Below, one piece after another: positions 37,574 through 46,552 of a stretch of 64,000 bases of DNA. Under the pieces are notes generated by a model that saw only the letters and a program-made list of their open reading frames with translations, was not told where the DNA came from and made no database searches. How positions within the stretch are numbered: position 1 is the stretch's first letter; the number at the start of each line of letters is the position of its first letter. A program made the position numbers and the translations under genes. Source of the stretch: Rahnella bonaserana (GTDB lineage Bacteria > Pseudomonadota > Gammaproteobacteria > Enterobacterales > Enterobacteriaceae); contig NZ_JAFMOW010000051.1 in the NCBI RefSeq assembly GCF_019049675.1, positions 34,844-98,843 of the forward strand. The letters run 5' to 3'.

Positions 37574-38485
37574 ATGAAAAAGAAAATCGTAGTGATGGGG
37601 TGGCTTACCGTCTTCTTTCTCCTCCCGACATTGTCAGTCAACGCAGAGACGTTGCGAACAGATGAACAGTCTGCGGCTGCAAACGGAGATGTGCGTGCCC
37701 AGGTCAGGCTGGGCGTCATGTATGCCTCCGGCAAGGGAGAAACGCGTAACCTCGAACTGGCGCAGCGCTGGTTGATGGAAGCGGCAAAACAAGGAGATGC
37801 TGAAGCGGCCTACAATCTTGGGGTGCTGAGCGCGGATGGGAGTGCAAATTTGCAGGATTATCAACGAGCCTTTCGCTGGTTTATCCGGGCTGCAAACAGT
37901 GGCTACAAAGACGCGCAGTTCAATCTCGGCGTGATGTACAGCAATGGCCTGGGTGTTCAAAAAAACCAGGCGGAGGCCGAAAAGTGGTTTAGCGCTGCCG
38001 CCGAGCAGGGTACACCAGAAGAACAATATCGGCTGGGGATTGCATACAGAGAGGGTAAGGATGTCGATATGTCTCCGGAAAAGGCACGGATATGGTTAGG
38101 CAAAGCAGCCGAAGGCGGCCATATGCTGTCTCAATATAGTCTGGGCATTATGCTTGGAGAAGGTGAAGGCGGACCGCGGGATTATGCCCTTGCACTCGAA
38201 TGGCTCACGTTGGCTGCACATCAAGGTGACGTATTAGCGCAAGAAAGCATCCAAGCATTAACGAGTCGTGGGCTGGGCAAAGGAGAAGATGCTGCATCAG
38301 CTCCTCCAATCGAGGTTGACCAAGCTGAAGCTCAGGCACCGTGTATTACCTGCCAGACGGAGGTTCTTGTTGAGGAAGAAATACCTAGTTCTCAGGATAT
38401 CGATGAAATAAATGAAAGGGAACTGTATCAGCAAATGATCCTCCCAACTGTAAACCTTTTTAACGCGCAAGCGCCTACGGAATAA
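37574..38485 (+). CDS. Exported Sel1-repeat protein
   Basis: A 303-residue protein with a signal peptide (MKKKIVVMGWLTVFFLLPTL, cut after SVNA) followed by at least five Sel1-type repeats in residues 30-230 (AQVRLGVMYASGKG, AAYNLGVLSADGSA, AQFNLGVMYSNGLG, EQYRLGIAYREGKD, SQYSLGIMLGEGEG). A low-complexity tail with a CITC motif near residue 260 ends it. Sel1 repeats are protein-interaction scaffolds. Placed after the chaperone and before the second phosphorelay, it may tune assembly or sensing. ATG 37574 follows agagag; an upstream TTG at 37553 is rejected. Confidence 0.88.
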   Translation: MKKKIVVMGWLTVFFLLPTLSVNAETLRTDEQSAAANGDVRAQVRLGVMYASGKGETRNLELAQRWLMEAAKQGDAEAAYNLGVLSADGSANLQDYQRAFRWFIRAANSGYKDAQFNLGVMYSNGLGVQKNQAEAEKWFSAAAEQGTPEEQYRLGIAYREGKDVDMSPEKARIWLGKAAEGGHMLSQYSLGIMLGEGEGGPRDYALALEWLTLAAHQGDVLAQESIQALTSRGLGKGEDAASAPPIEVDQAEAQAPCITCQTEVLVEEEIPSSQDIDEINERELYQQMILPTVNLFNAQAPTE

Positions 38486-38541
38486 AGTCTGCGTGCGTTG
38501 GGAATGCTGCCAAAAGGTTGCCGTAATAATCCGGACTGAAT

Positions 38542-39231
38542 ATGTCACAAATTAATGAGAGTACAGAGAGTAACTGCAAGCTGCGGGGTGGGGGAAATGC
38601 CCATTCCACACGCATCGACACGGCCATCATAATCGACGATCACCCTATGGCAATGTTGGCATTGGAAACGTTGCTCAATAAAAATGGTATAGATGTGATA
38701 AATAAGTGTGGACAGGGCGAGGAGGGACTTGGGCAACTGCTGAAGATGAGGCCAGACATTGCCATTATTGATATCGATATGCCCGGGATCAGTGGCCTGG
38801 AAGTGATTGGGTCTGCCAGAATCGCTGGGCTTGACAGTATCCTCATTGCTTTTTCAGCTAAAAATGATGTCTTCTACGGCAAAAAGTGTCTGGCAACAGG
38901 AGCGAATGGTTTTGTCAGCAAAAAGAATGGCATAGATAATATCATCGGCGCAATTAACGCGGCCAGAAATGGATATAGTTATTTCCCCTTCATTTTGAAT
39001 AGTTTTGTTGGACATATATCTTCAGAAGAAACAAAGATTGAAAGCTTATCAGAGCAAGAGGTTAGGGTATTGCATTATCTCTTGAAAGGGATGAGCATTG
39101 GTACAATGGCACAAACCATGAAAATTAATGTTAAAACTGTGAGCACTTATAAATTTCGATTGATGCAAAAACTCGATTGCAGCTCATTAATTGAGTTAGT
39201 GAATTTTGCAGCCAGAAATAATATAACTTGA
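38542..39231 (+). CDS. LuxR/NarL-type response regulator (EvgA/BvgA-like), second of two
   Basis: A 229-residue paralogue of the regulator at 27538, with about 25 extra N-terminal residues. Receiver: IIIDDHPMAML, phospho-acceptor Asp77 (IAIIDIDMPG), FSAKND. HTH in the last 60 residues (LSEQEVRVLHYLLKGMSIGT, then NVKTVSTYKFRLMQKLDCSS). It is one base upstream of the second hybrid kinase start, so translation is coupled. Both regulators keep the FVSKK and NGYSYFP segments, which argues for a common origin by duplication. Confidence 0.92.
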   Translation: MSQINESTESNCKLRGGGNAHSTRIDTAIIIDDHPMAMLALETLLNKNGIDVINKCGQGEEGLGQLLKMRPDIAIIDIDMPGISGLEVIGSARIAGLDSILIAFSAKNDVFYGKKCLATGANGFVSKKNGIDNIIGAINAARNGYSYFPFILNSFVGHISSEETKIESLSEQEVRVLHYLLKGMSIGTMAQTMKINVKTVSTYKFRLMQKLDCSSLIELVNFAARNNIT

Positions 39232-39232
39232 T

Positions 39233-42200
39233 ATGAAAAATATTCTGCCCTGGATTTTTATTTTCTGTGCATTTTGGACAGGGATAACATTTGCCGGAAA
39301 TGAAGTGGCATTAAAAAGTGAACTGGATTTCATGCCGTCTGTTTCAGCGGTACCGCTTAACCCTGGTTCGCTGACTGTAGGGGTTTACCGACCCCTGACG
39401 ATGCCCTCGAGTTTTCTCGATAATTATGGTGCCTTTCGTGGACTCGATGCTGAATATATTGCACTTTTAACACATCACCTGAATATAAGAAGCAAAATCA
39501 AGATATATAACAGCAGGGAGCTGGCACTGACAGCATTAGGAAATGGAGAGGCAGATATAATTTTGACATCATTTTCTGACTCATCTGAAAAAATCTCTCG
39601 TGCGGAAAAGACTCTCTATCAAGGAATACCGATATTAAAAACGCAGATGGTTGCCGTTACCAACATGCAACATCTGGTATCCTTGCCGGAGGAGAGGGGG
39701 AATGAAAGGATCGCCACATTATCCGATCCCGTATACACTGACTTCATCAAAAAGACCTACCCCCAAGCTTGTGTGAAAAAATTTAGTAACATTTATTCTG
39801 CATTGAGTTCCGTCGAACGCGGAGAGAATGATATGTATATTGGTAATAACCTTGATGCAGGGTATTACCTTACCAATGATTTCTCACATACTCTTGAAAT
39901 AAAAAAAGCGTGGGAAAAGCAGGCATCTGTAAAGTATTTTCTTGTCAATTCCCATAACACCTCTCTATACACTAAAGTCAGTGACTTTTGCCATCGTCTG
40001 TCATTAAGACAAAAAAATAATCTCCTCGATTATTGGCTCGATACCAATAAGTTGCTGCTGACAGCCGGTGAAATGCCTCTCACAGAGAAAGAAAAACAAT
40101 GGGTACAAAATAATCCTACCATTAAGGTTTTAGCTAACCCTTATTATGCTCCCTTAACCATGATGAGTACCACTGAGGATATTAACGGCGTGGCGGGTGA
40201 CCTTATTCAGCTAATTTCACTGAAAACGGGCCTGAAATTTGATGTGGATTATGTGAATACTGAAAATGACATGGCCGATAGGATAAAAAATGGTCAATGG
40301 GAAATGATCCCGGCTGCTACGGCAACCTCTGAGAGAGAGAAGGTCGCCCTTTTTTCGAACAGTTATCTTTCAGTACCCTACGTTTTTATATCCCGACATA
40401 ATAAAAAAACCCAGCCCGGCAGTGCAACACTCACCAGAATCGCTGTACCTAACCATTTCGCATTATATCATTTTTTACAAAAAAAATACCCACAGGCAAT
40501 ATTTGTTCCTGTCGGTAGCTCAACTCAGGCATTGACTTATCTGATTGAGAATAAAGCAGATATCGCCGTTGCGAATAAAGTCACAGCACGATTTTTTATA
40601 GACCACTATTTCCGGGGAACAATGAATTACGCCGATATCCCCGACGCTCCCCCGGCAAATATCGCCTTTGCCATCAATAAAAATAAACCTGAGTTGCAAA
40701 CTATCATTAACAAAGTGTTAGAAAGCGTGCCCTCAAAACAAATTTTCTATTCGGTTGATAAGTGGAACCGTGTTACAGACCCAGGTATTAATACTTGGAA
40801 TCTTTATCGTAGGGAATTTTATAGTGTTTCGGCTTTTTTGTTACTGCTCATCGCAAGCAGTCTGGTCTGGGCCGTGTACCTGCAACGTGAAGTGCGTAAA
40901 AGAAAGGTGTTTGAAAGACATCTTTTAGACCAACTCAATTACAGCCATGAACTCTCTAACTTGCTTCCTTTCCCCCTGTATATGGTCGATCTGAATGGAC
41001 AGATATTAAAGTCTAATGCCGCTTACATACATTCCATAGGATCCCATTTCGCCGCTGATACCATTTCCGTCAGTCATCCCCTATTTGAGGTGTTTACGCA
41101 AATTAAAAATCATTTTCAGGCTGGTCTGCTTCCTCATGTAGTTGTCACGACTGAACTGCTACTCGGTCTTCGTGGGCAAACGCGGGATGTACAGCATTGG
41201 TTTGTGCCTTTCAGGCGGAATGGTGAGTCAACCACAACCTTTATTTGCGGCTGGCAAGATATGACGGAGTATAAAAAATTACTGCATTGTCTGCAGTCGG
41301 AAAAAGAAAATGCTATTCGTGCAAATGAGGCAAAACGGCTTTTCCTCGCCAGAATGAGCCACGAAATAAGGACGCCGGTGAGCGCAGTGATGGGATTTCT
41401 CGAGATCTTAAAACACAAATACGCACAGGACGACGATTTCGGACTGGCTTATTCGGTCGCGTTTGGATTGCTTGATGTTGTCGGGGATGTCATTGATATT
41501 GAAAAAATTGAGTCTGGAAAGTACACCATCAACAATCAATGGCAGACATTGGGGTTCATGTTTGAGCATATAACCCATATGTTTGATGGGCTGGTTGAAC
41601 AGAAACAAATCCAGTTGTCATGCCCTGAACCACTCGATGATACGTTTGAATATTACCTTGCCCCGCAACCCCTGCGTCAGATCATGGTCAATCTGTTGAG
41701 TAATGCCGTCAAATTTACGGAAAAGGGATCTGTCTGCGTCACCAGCCGGATCGAGTATCTGGACGTAGAGCATGCCATACTGGTGGTCGCAGTGATCGAC
41801 TCAGGTGTGGGTATTTCATGCGCAGAACAAAATAAACTGTTTTTACCCTTCAGTCAGACGGAGTCTGGCAACAAGTTCACAGGGTCGGGGTTAGGGTTAT
41901 CCATTTGTCGCCATCTCAGCGACATGATGGGAGGTAAGCTCGAGGTCTCTTCCGAACCTAACGTCGGAAGCACGTTTACGCTGACGCTCCCGGTGAAGTT
42001 TAGAGTGAACAGAGCGTATGAGTTGCCACAAGAACAATGCTGTCCCTGCGCGGTAAAGCAGAGTGATTTGACTATATTAATCGTTGATGACAATCGCAAT
42101 AACAGACTGCTTTTGAAAAAACAGCTGATGATCTTAGGATATCTGGCTGAAGAAGCCGGTGATGGGAAGGAGGCATTAGCCGCGATCAAATATACTTCTT

Positions 42201-42775
42201 ATGATCTGATCATAACCGATCTCGATATGCCCAAGATGAGCGGCGCCGAACTTGTCAGTGCGGTTCGTAAATTTGATAACCAGGCAGTCATTATCGGCCT
42301 TACCGCTCATGCTCAGGAAAGTGAAAGAAGACGGTGTATTGAGGCCGGCATGAATGACCTGTCCTTCAAGCCTCTCGGGTTGCAAAAGTTAAATGAGTTG
42401 CTTCTCAACTGCCCTGTTCGCCGGCAGCGGGAAGAATTTCCCGCATTAAATGAACTTTTCGGCAAAGACAGAGCAGCCTATTACGAATTTTTGCGGCAAG
42501 CTCAATCAGATGTTTTATTTGACCTCCAGACACTACTACAAGCACGCGTAGAAGAAGACCCCGAGGTGATTGCCAAAAAGATTCACCGCCTCTCCGGAAC
42601 AGCTCAGATACTCAATGAAGAGGCGCTTTGCAACCAACTTGAGAAATACAAAGCCATCGACAAAAATGATCCTGATGAGATTAAGAAATACTTTACAACG
42701 TTGGTCAAGCAGCTTCATGTGATGTTGGCGAAAATAGAGAGCGTGATGAAGAGGCTATCAAACGAGGGAGGATAA
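39233..42775 (+). CDS. Hybrid sensor histidine kinase of the EvgS/BvgS type, second of two
   Basis: An 1,180-residue paralogue of the kinase at 28157, with the same order: signal peptide (about 1-22), two venus-flytrap domains (about 45-270 and 280-525), a transmembrane helix near 535-555, and a PAS-like segment. HisKA has His710 (RMSHEIRTP), and HATPase has SNAVKFT, DSGVGIS and GSGLGLS. The receiver has Asp996 (LIITDLDMPK) and the Hpt has His1118 (KIHRLSGTAQ). The relay is intact. The periplasmic halves differ most between the two kinases, so they may read different signals. It is followed by a large hairpin and a convergent DsbA-like gene. Confidence 0.94.
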   Translation: MKNILPWIFIFCAFWTGITFAGNEVALKSELDFMPSVSAVPLNPGSLTVGVYRPLTMPSSFLDNYGAFRGLDAEYIALLTHHLNIRSKIKIYNSRELALTALGNGEADIILTSFSDSSEKISRAEKTLYQGIPILKTQMVAVTNMQHLVSLPEERGNERIATLSDPVYTDFIKKTYPQACVKKFSNIYSALSSVERGENDMYIGNNLDAGYYLTNDFSHTLEIKKAWEKQASVKYFLVNSHNTSLYTKVSDFCHRLSLRQKNNLLDYWLDTNKLLLTAGEMPLTEKEKQWVQNNPTIKVLANPYYAPLTMMSTTEDINGVAGDLIQLISLKTGLKFDVDYVNTENDMADRIKNGQWEMIPAATATSEREKVALFSNSYLSVPYVFISRHNKKTQPGSATLTRIAVPNHFALYHFLQKKYPQAIFVPVGSSTQALTYLIENKADIAVANKVTARFFIDHYFRGTMNYADIPDAPPANIAFAINKNKPELQTIINKVLESVPSKQIFYSVDKWNRVTDPGINTWNLYRREFYSVSAFLLLLIASSLVWAVYLQREVRKRKVFERHLLDQLNYSHELSNLLPFPLYMVDLNGQILKSNAAYIHSIGSHFAADTISVSHPLFEVFTQIKNHFQAGLLPHVVVTTELLLGLRGQTRDVQHWFVPFRRNGESTTTFICGWQDMTEYKKLLHCLQSEKENAIRANEAKRLFLARMSHEIRTPVSAVMGFLEILKHKYAQDDDFGLAYSVAFGLLDVVGDVIDIEKIESGKYTINNQWQTLGFMFEHITHMFDGLVEQKQIQLSCPEPLDDTFEYYLAPQPLRQIMVNLLSNAVKFTEKGSVCVTSRIEYLDVEHAILVVAVIDSGVGISCAEQNKLFLPFSQTESGNKFTGSGLGLSICRHLSDMMGGKLEVSSEPNVGSTFTLTLPVKFRVNRAYELPQEQCCPCAVKQSDLTILIVDDNRNNRLLLKKQLMILGYLAEEAGDGKEALAAIKYTSYDLIITDLDMPKMSGAELVSAVRKFDNQAVIIGLTAHAQESERRRCIEAGMNDLSFKPLGLQKLNELLLNCPVRRQREEFPALNELFGKDRAAYYEFLRQAQSDVLFDLQTLLQARVEEDPEVIAKKIHRLSGTAQILNEEALCNQLEKYKAIDKNDPDEIKKYFTTLVKQLHVMLAKIESVMKRLSNEGG

Positions 42776-42783
42776 AAATATCA

Positions 42784-42864
42784 TTGCTGTCCTGATAATT
42801 GCTCAATGCGTAGACAAGTCTGATTATCAATACTTATCTACACGTTGAGACAATATGACAGCAA
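42784..42864. terminator. Large imperfect stem-loop between convergent genes
   Basis: Outer arms TTGCTGTC (42784-42791) and GACAGCAA (42857-42864) enclose inner arms CAATGCGTAGA (42804-42814) and TCTACACGTTG (42837-42847). Both pairs are in register. It lies between the second kinase gene and the convergent DsbA-like gene and may act as a bidirectional terminator or as an RNA structure. Confidence 0.55.
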
Positions 42865-42887
42865 GATTTCCAGGGAAATGCAGAAGG

Positions 42888-43541
42888 TTACGGCTTTGTA
42901 ATTAAGAGGTAATTCACCAATGAAGAGAACCTTGCAGTGTAATTTTCGACACTATTACCGACAGATATCCCAACGCCACCATTATTGATAAAGTATTTAC
43001 CCGACACATACACAGACGGGGTACTGTTAACCCGCAGTTCTTTAGCGGCTTCATTCTGTTTATAAATAAGGGACTTCACAGGTAAGGTGTTTTTAACATT
43101 TTCATAAGATTCTGTACTGACCCCAGCCATGTTGAAGATATATTCAATATCTTTGGCGTTAGTGACGGAGTGGTTTTTCTGGATGCCATCAAAAAGAGGT
43201 TTCTCAATTTTATCCTCAATCCCTAGCACCATTGCAACAGCCCAGGCTTCGGTTAACTCATTGCCGAGGCTGCCCATGCTGCTAACGTGATATTTCACAA
43301 AATGGGTATTCTCAGGCATATTCTGGCTTACGGTTTTACCGATATGGTATTCATAATTGAATAAATAACATGGGCGGCAGTAGAACGAAAAGAATTCTAC
43401 CGTGTCCGGCATCCAGGACACGTTATGCGACATGACCTGATATTCTTGGCCAGATTTGAATTCGGAGGCATGCGTGAATGGCGAGAGCATAGTAAGAAAA
43501 ACAAGAGCAGATTTTATATGAGTTTGATAAAGCATGCACAT
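42888..43541 (-). CDS. Exported DsbA-like thiol oxidoreductase
   Basis: A DsbA-type protein of about 217 residues. A signal peptide (MCMLYQTHIKSALVFLTMLS, cut after about THAS) precedes FKSGQEYQVM. The active site is CRPC in EFFSFYCRPCYLF, the position of CPHC in DsbA. The helical insert follows, and the cis-Pro loop is VNSTPSVYV. Several starts are possible (43535, 43541, or TTG 43583); the pair near 43541 gives a normal signal peptide. It may oxidise the Cys pairs seen in the fimbrial subunits. Dedicated plasmid oxidases such as SrgA act on plasmid-encoded fimbriae in this way, which is an analogy and not a match. Confidence 0.85.
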   Translation of the reverse strand: MCMLYQTHIKSALVFLTMLSPFTHASEFKSGQEYQVMSHNVSWMPDTVEFFSFYCRPCYLFNYEYHIGKTVSQNMPENTHFVKYHVSSMGSLGNELTEAWAVAMVLGIEDKIEKPLFDGIQKNHSVTNAKDIEYIFNMAGVSTESYENVKNTLPVKSLIYKQNEAAKELRVNSTPSVYVSGKYFINNGGVGISVGNSVENYTARFSSLVNYLLITKP

Positions 43542-43895
43542 ATCCAATGAGTAAAAAGAAGCCGTTGGTTGGTGTATTTTCAATACATATCTGTTCGGGA
43601 GGCCGTAGAATCACGTAATGCTCTCCTGAACACTAATATCAGATTTGTGATCATGATATAATTTTCTACCGATAAGGTATATGAGTGCCGCGTCCTGAGT
43701 ATGTAGTCTTATCCCTACAAAGGTAATCAATAAAGGGCATGTAATACCCAACAATTCAATGTGAGTATGTGTCTTAAAGAAAAGATGATGCATCAAAGAG
43801 AGTCTACTGAGTTTCATTTAAGATTGGTTAAGGAAAGAAGAACTAAGATAACCTTGCTTTGCAGGTAAAAGAGCAACACACAACAAGGAGGCTGT

Positions 43896-44093
43896 ATGTT
43901 AGAAAATTATTTCCCTCATGAAACATCTGAAATCCAAAAACAGCGCGTTATTGCCGTCAACACTGCACTTGAATTAATTAAAGCCACACTTGCAGATGCT
44001 AATGATGGCCAAAGCATTGAGCATCAACTTCGGGCAGCAACGGCAAGCATTGCCCCTCTCGCTGATGCAATACAACGGGCGGTGGAAGTGTAG
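43896..44093 (+). CDS. Small hypothetical protein with strong ribosome site
   Basis: A 65-residue soluble helical-looking protein (MLENYFPHETSEIQKQRVIA, then a helix-rich NTALELIKATLADANDGQSI), preceded by AAGGAGG at ideal spacing. Such a strong site on a short ORF that is not a shadow of another gene supports real translation. I do not recognise the family. Its position in the fimbrial island, next to the DsbA-like and hydrolase genes, suggests an accessory role. Confidence 0.6.
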   Translation: MLENYFPHETSEIQKQRVIAVNTALELIKATLADANDGQSIEHQLRAATASIAPLADAIQRAVEV

Positions 44094-44181
44094 TGCACAG
44101 TCTTAAATAATAAAAACTTCGTTTAAGTCATCCAGGTGAACCAGATGCCTGATCACACTCTGTTAACCTGGACGCTTTGAA

Positions 44182-45321
44182 ATGTTATGTTTTATGAAGC
44201 CTGTGCGCTGGTGGGGGATTTTTATTTGGCTCTTTTGCCCGATTGCCTTCGCTCAGTTAACGGGTAGGGGCGGTGATATGATTTGGCAAACACGTCTTCC
44301 TGAAAGCCGGGGTCTCATTGAGGCTGCGGAGCAGTATCGTATCGAGTATCCCTCTGTCGACGGTATTGACGGTATCACTCCACGCGTGGACAGTGCGGCT
44401 GTCTTTATACCAAAGGGCGTCGCGCCTTCTGTTGGCTGGCCTGTCGTTGTTTGGTTGCACGGTACTGTTGGGGTGGCCCATGATTGTGCTCCTTCACTTA
44501 ATGCGCGCACGGCCCGTGACAGTCAGTATCTCAATACTTGGCTTTCCTTAGGATTTGCCGTCGTAGCCCCCGATTATGCCGGATTGGGGTCAAAAGGCTT
44601 GCATCATTATCTCCACGCACGTAGCGAAGCGTGGAGTACTCTGGATGCGGCAAATGCAGCCATTACGTCATTCCCTCTGCAAAATAAACTGGTATTGGTT
44701 GGGCAGTCGCAGGGCGCACATGCTGCCTTTTCAAGTGCTGGGTATCAACCCACCTACGCACCCTCGCTCAATATCGTCGCTACCGTGCTCACTGGCACCC
44801 CTTATTTTCCGCAAGACATGTCAGCCGTTAAAAGTCTGTTGACCTCACCTCGTGAAAGCCCAGCAAGCGGTGATCCAAAGATCCCCTATATTTTCTATAT
44901 GTATCATTCTGCGGCAAACCGAACCTCCGGACTTGACGCAAAGAATTATTTTCTACCTGTTGCTTTACCCTTATTAAAAGACGCGTTAACACAGTGTATT
45001 CATCAACAAACAGAGCAAGTCTTAGTGAAGAGACTGAGCATGGAGAATACCGTTAAACCAGATATTTATAATGTCTTGTCAAATCTGCTACCTGATCTCG
45101 TTTATCCAACGTTGAAGATTAATCATGCGGTTTTTATTGGTATAGGTGATGAAGACGTGAATGTACCCACTGATATGCAGGTCAAATTTGCACAAGATAT
45201 TAAGCATGCGGGAACGCGTGCCGAGGTGCACCGTTATATCGGGTTAGACCATAGCGGCGTTGTCAATCCATCCCTTCGTGATTCATTGCCCTTCGTCCTG
45301 CAAGAAATGAGCAAGCATTGA
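44182..45321 (+). CDS. Exported alpha/beta hydrolase, lipase-like
   Basis: A 379-residue alpha/beta hydrolase with a hydrophobic N-terminus (WWGIFIWLFCPIAFAQ) that looks like a signal peptide. The oxyanion strand is VVVWLHGTVG, the nucleophile elbow GQSQGAHA has Ser176, the acidic residue is probably in IGDEDVNVP, and the histidine is His357 in GLDHSGVV. The overall pattern is that of secretory lipase or esterase family members. The neighbouring fimbrial system suggests extracellular or cell-surface action, but the substrate is unknown. A second in-frame ATG at 44194 is possible. Confidence 0.82.
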   Translation: MLCFMKPVRWWGIFIWLFCPIAFAQLTGRGGDMIWQTRLPESRGLIEAAEQYRIEYPSVDGIDGITPRVDSAAVFIPKGVAPSVGWPVVVWLHGTVGVAHDCAPSLNARTARDSQYLNTWLSLGFAVVAPDYAGLGSKGLHHYLHARSEAWSTLDAANAAITSFPLQNKLVLVGQSQGAHAAFSSAGYQPTYAPSLNIVATVLTGTPYFPQDMSAVKSLLTSPRESPASGDPKIPYIFYMYHSAANRTSGLDAKNYFLPVALPLLKDALTQCIHQQTEQVLVKRLSMENTVKPDIYNVLSNLLPDLVYPTLKINHAVFIGIGDEDVNVPTDMQVKFAQDIKHAGTRAEVHRYIGLDHSGVVNPSLRDSLPFVLQEMSKH

Positions 45322-45487
45322 TGAAATTTTAATTTAACCTTGTCGGCTTGAGGTGGAATTTATTCAACAACACGATTACTTCTGTAGGGAAAACCTGACA
45401 ACGTCTGCATCCTGCTCTGATACTTTTTGCTCATGAAGTATGTAAATCTTACGGCAATGTTTATGTAAGCTTTGCGTAGAGGGATGT

Positions 45488-46006
45488 ATGTGTTGTTCTG
45501 ATTCTATAATATCTAATAATTATTATTTCAACTTGTGTTTTAGCAAGTTATTAAGGGGGGAATTACTTAGACAAAATTTTTGCATCATAGATATCGAAAC
45601 TACGGATTATTCCTTGGTTAAAAAATACGTACTCCATGGGAAAAAGATTTTTGCATTTATCTCCAATGACCTGGATTACTATGCTCTCAAGTCACTGAAA
45701 AATATTATTTTTATTGATAAGCACAGTGGTTTGGATGATGTTCTAATTTGTCTTGTTGTCGATAATTTACGGTGTAATTATAAAGTTAAGCACAAGCTTT
45801 CAAAACGCGAGAATGACGTGATGATGTGTATATTTGATGGTCTTACTATGCATGAATCCGTTGAACGGTTGAAAATAACTACGAAAGCCTTTTATGCCAG
45901 TCGTCATCGACTAATAATTAAATTACAGCTAGGTAATAGAAACTCTTTTTATCAAAGTATTGCAAAATATCAATACGATCCCTACTACGATGAGGGTTTT
46001 TTATAA
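45488..46006 (+). CDS. Orphan LuxR-type HTH regulator
   Basis: A 172-residue protein with a C-terminal LuxR-type HTH (KLSKRENDVMMCIFDGLTMH, then ERLKITTKAFYASRHRLIIK). The N-terminal 95 residues resemble a receiver-like fold but lack a phosphorylatable Asp motif. It is Cys-rich near the start (MCCSD). It resembles stand-alone fimbrial regulators such as EcpR/MatA-type proteins in size and layout. Together with the two response regulators it is the third LuxR-type HTH in this island. A very low G+C and many ATA/TTA codons suggest separate origin from the fimbrial genes. Confidence 0.75.
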   Translation: MCCSDSIISNNYYFNLCFSKLLRGELLRQNFCIIDIETTDYSLVKKYVLHGKKIFAFISNDLDYYALKSLKNIIFIDKHSGLDDVLICLVVDNLRCNYKVKHKLSKRENDVMMCIFDGLTMHESVERLKITTKAFYASRHRLIIKLQLGNRNSFYQSIAKYQYDPYYDEGFL

Positions 46007-46449
46007 GTATATTTTCAATGCGAAGTGTCAGGTTTTTTAGTTCGATTTATTAAAAGAGAATTATCAAAGAAGATCAGAAAACTTGGAAAGATAATTCTCG
46101 AGTAAAGAGTATATCTATGGCGCAGAAAATGATATCGGCTGATTTTCCAATTCCCTGATTCAGGGAAACGACGATATCGAGAGAGCCCGGGATTCTTTTA
46201 CAACCTCATCCAGATGCAAAGAGAGGGGATGGTTAAACACCGACCCCAAACCGCGGACGCCGGATGTGCCTCCTCTCATGCGGGAGCATTTTTTGCAGCA
46301 GATGAGATTTTCAGATGCTAACGTCACGCCTTCAAGAACTTTAAATGCACATTGTTCATTCTAAATCCTCGTAAGGTTGACAAGGTGGCCCGTAAACGTC
46401 GTCTGACCTTCCTGGACGTAATTAATCACTGAGACTTCTTTTGCGCGGT
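46007..46449. other. Gene-poor spacer
   Basis: No intact gene was seen between the orphan regulator and the IS end at 46450. Scattered open stretches have no starts. It looks like decayed DNA bordering the island. Confidence 0.5.
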
Positions 46450-46520
46450 TGAAGAAATTTACTGAATTTGGCCACATGTATAGAGGTGATATGCTTAACT
46501 CTAAACAACAGGAGTGGCTA
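46450..46520. mobile_element. Solitary IS3-family terminus
   Basis: TGAAG at 46450, TTGGCCAC at 46468-46475 and ATAGAGGTGATAT at 46480-46492 follow the same order and spacing as the right terminus of the 1,265-bp element at 56305. Beyond them is a stretch similar to the start of that element. No transposase remains. It is an end left by a related insertion sequence. Confidence 0.7.
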
Positions 46521-46552
46521 CGAGGCATTCAGTGATCAACAATTAAAGAAAT

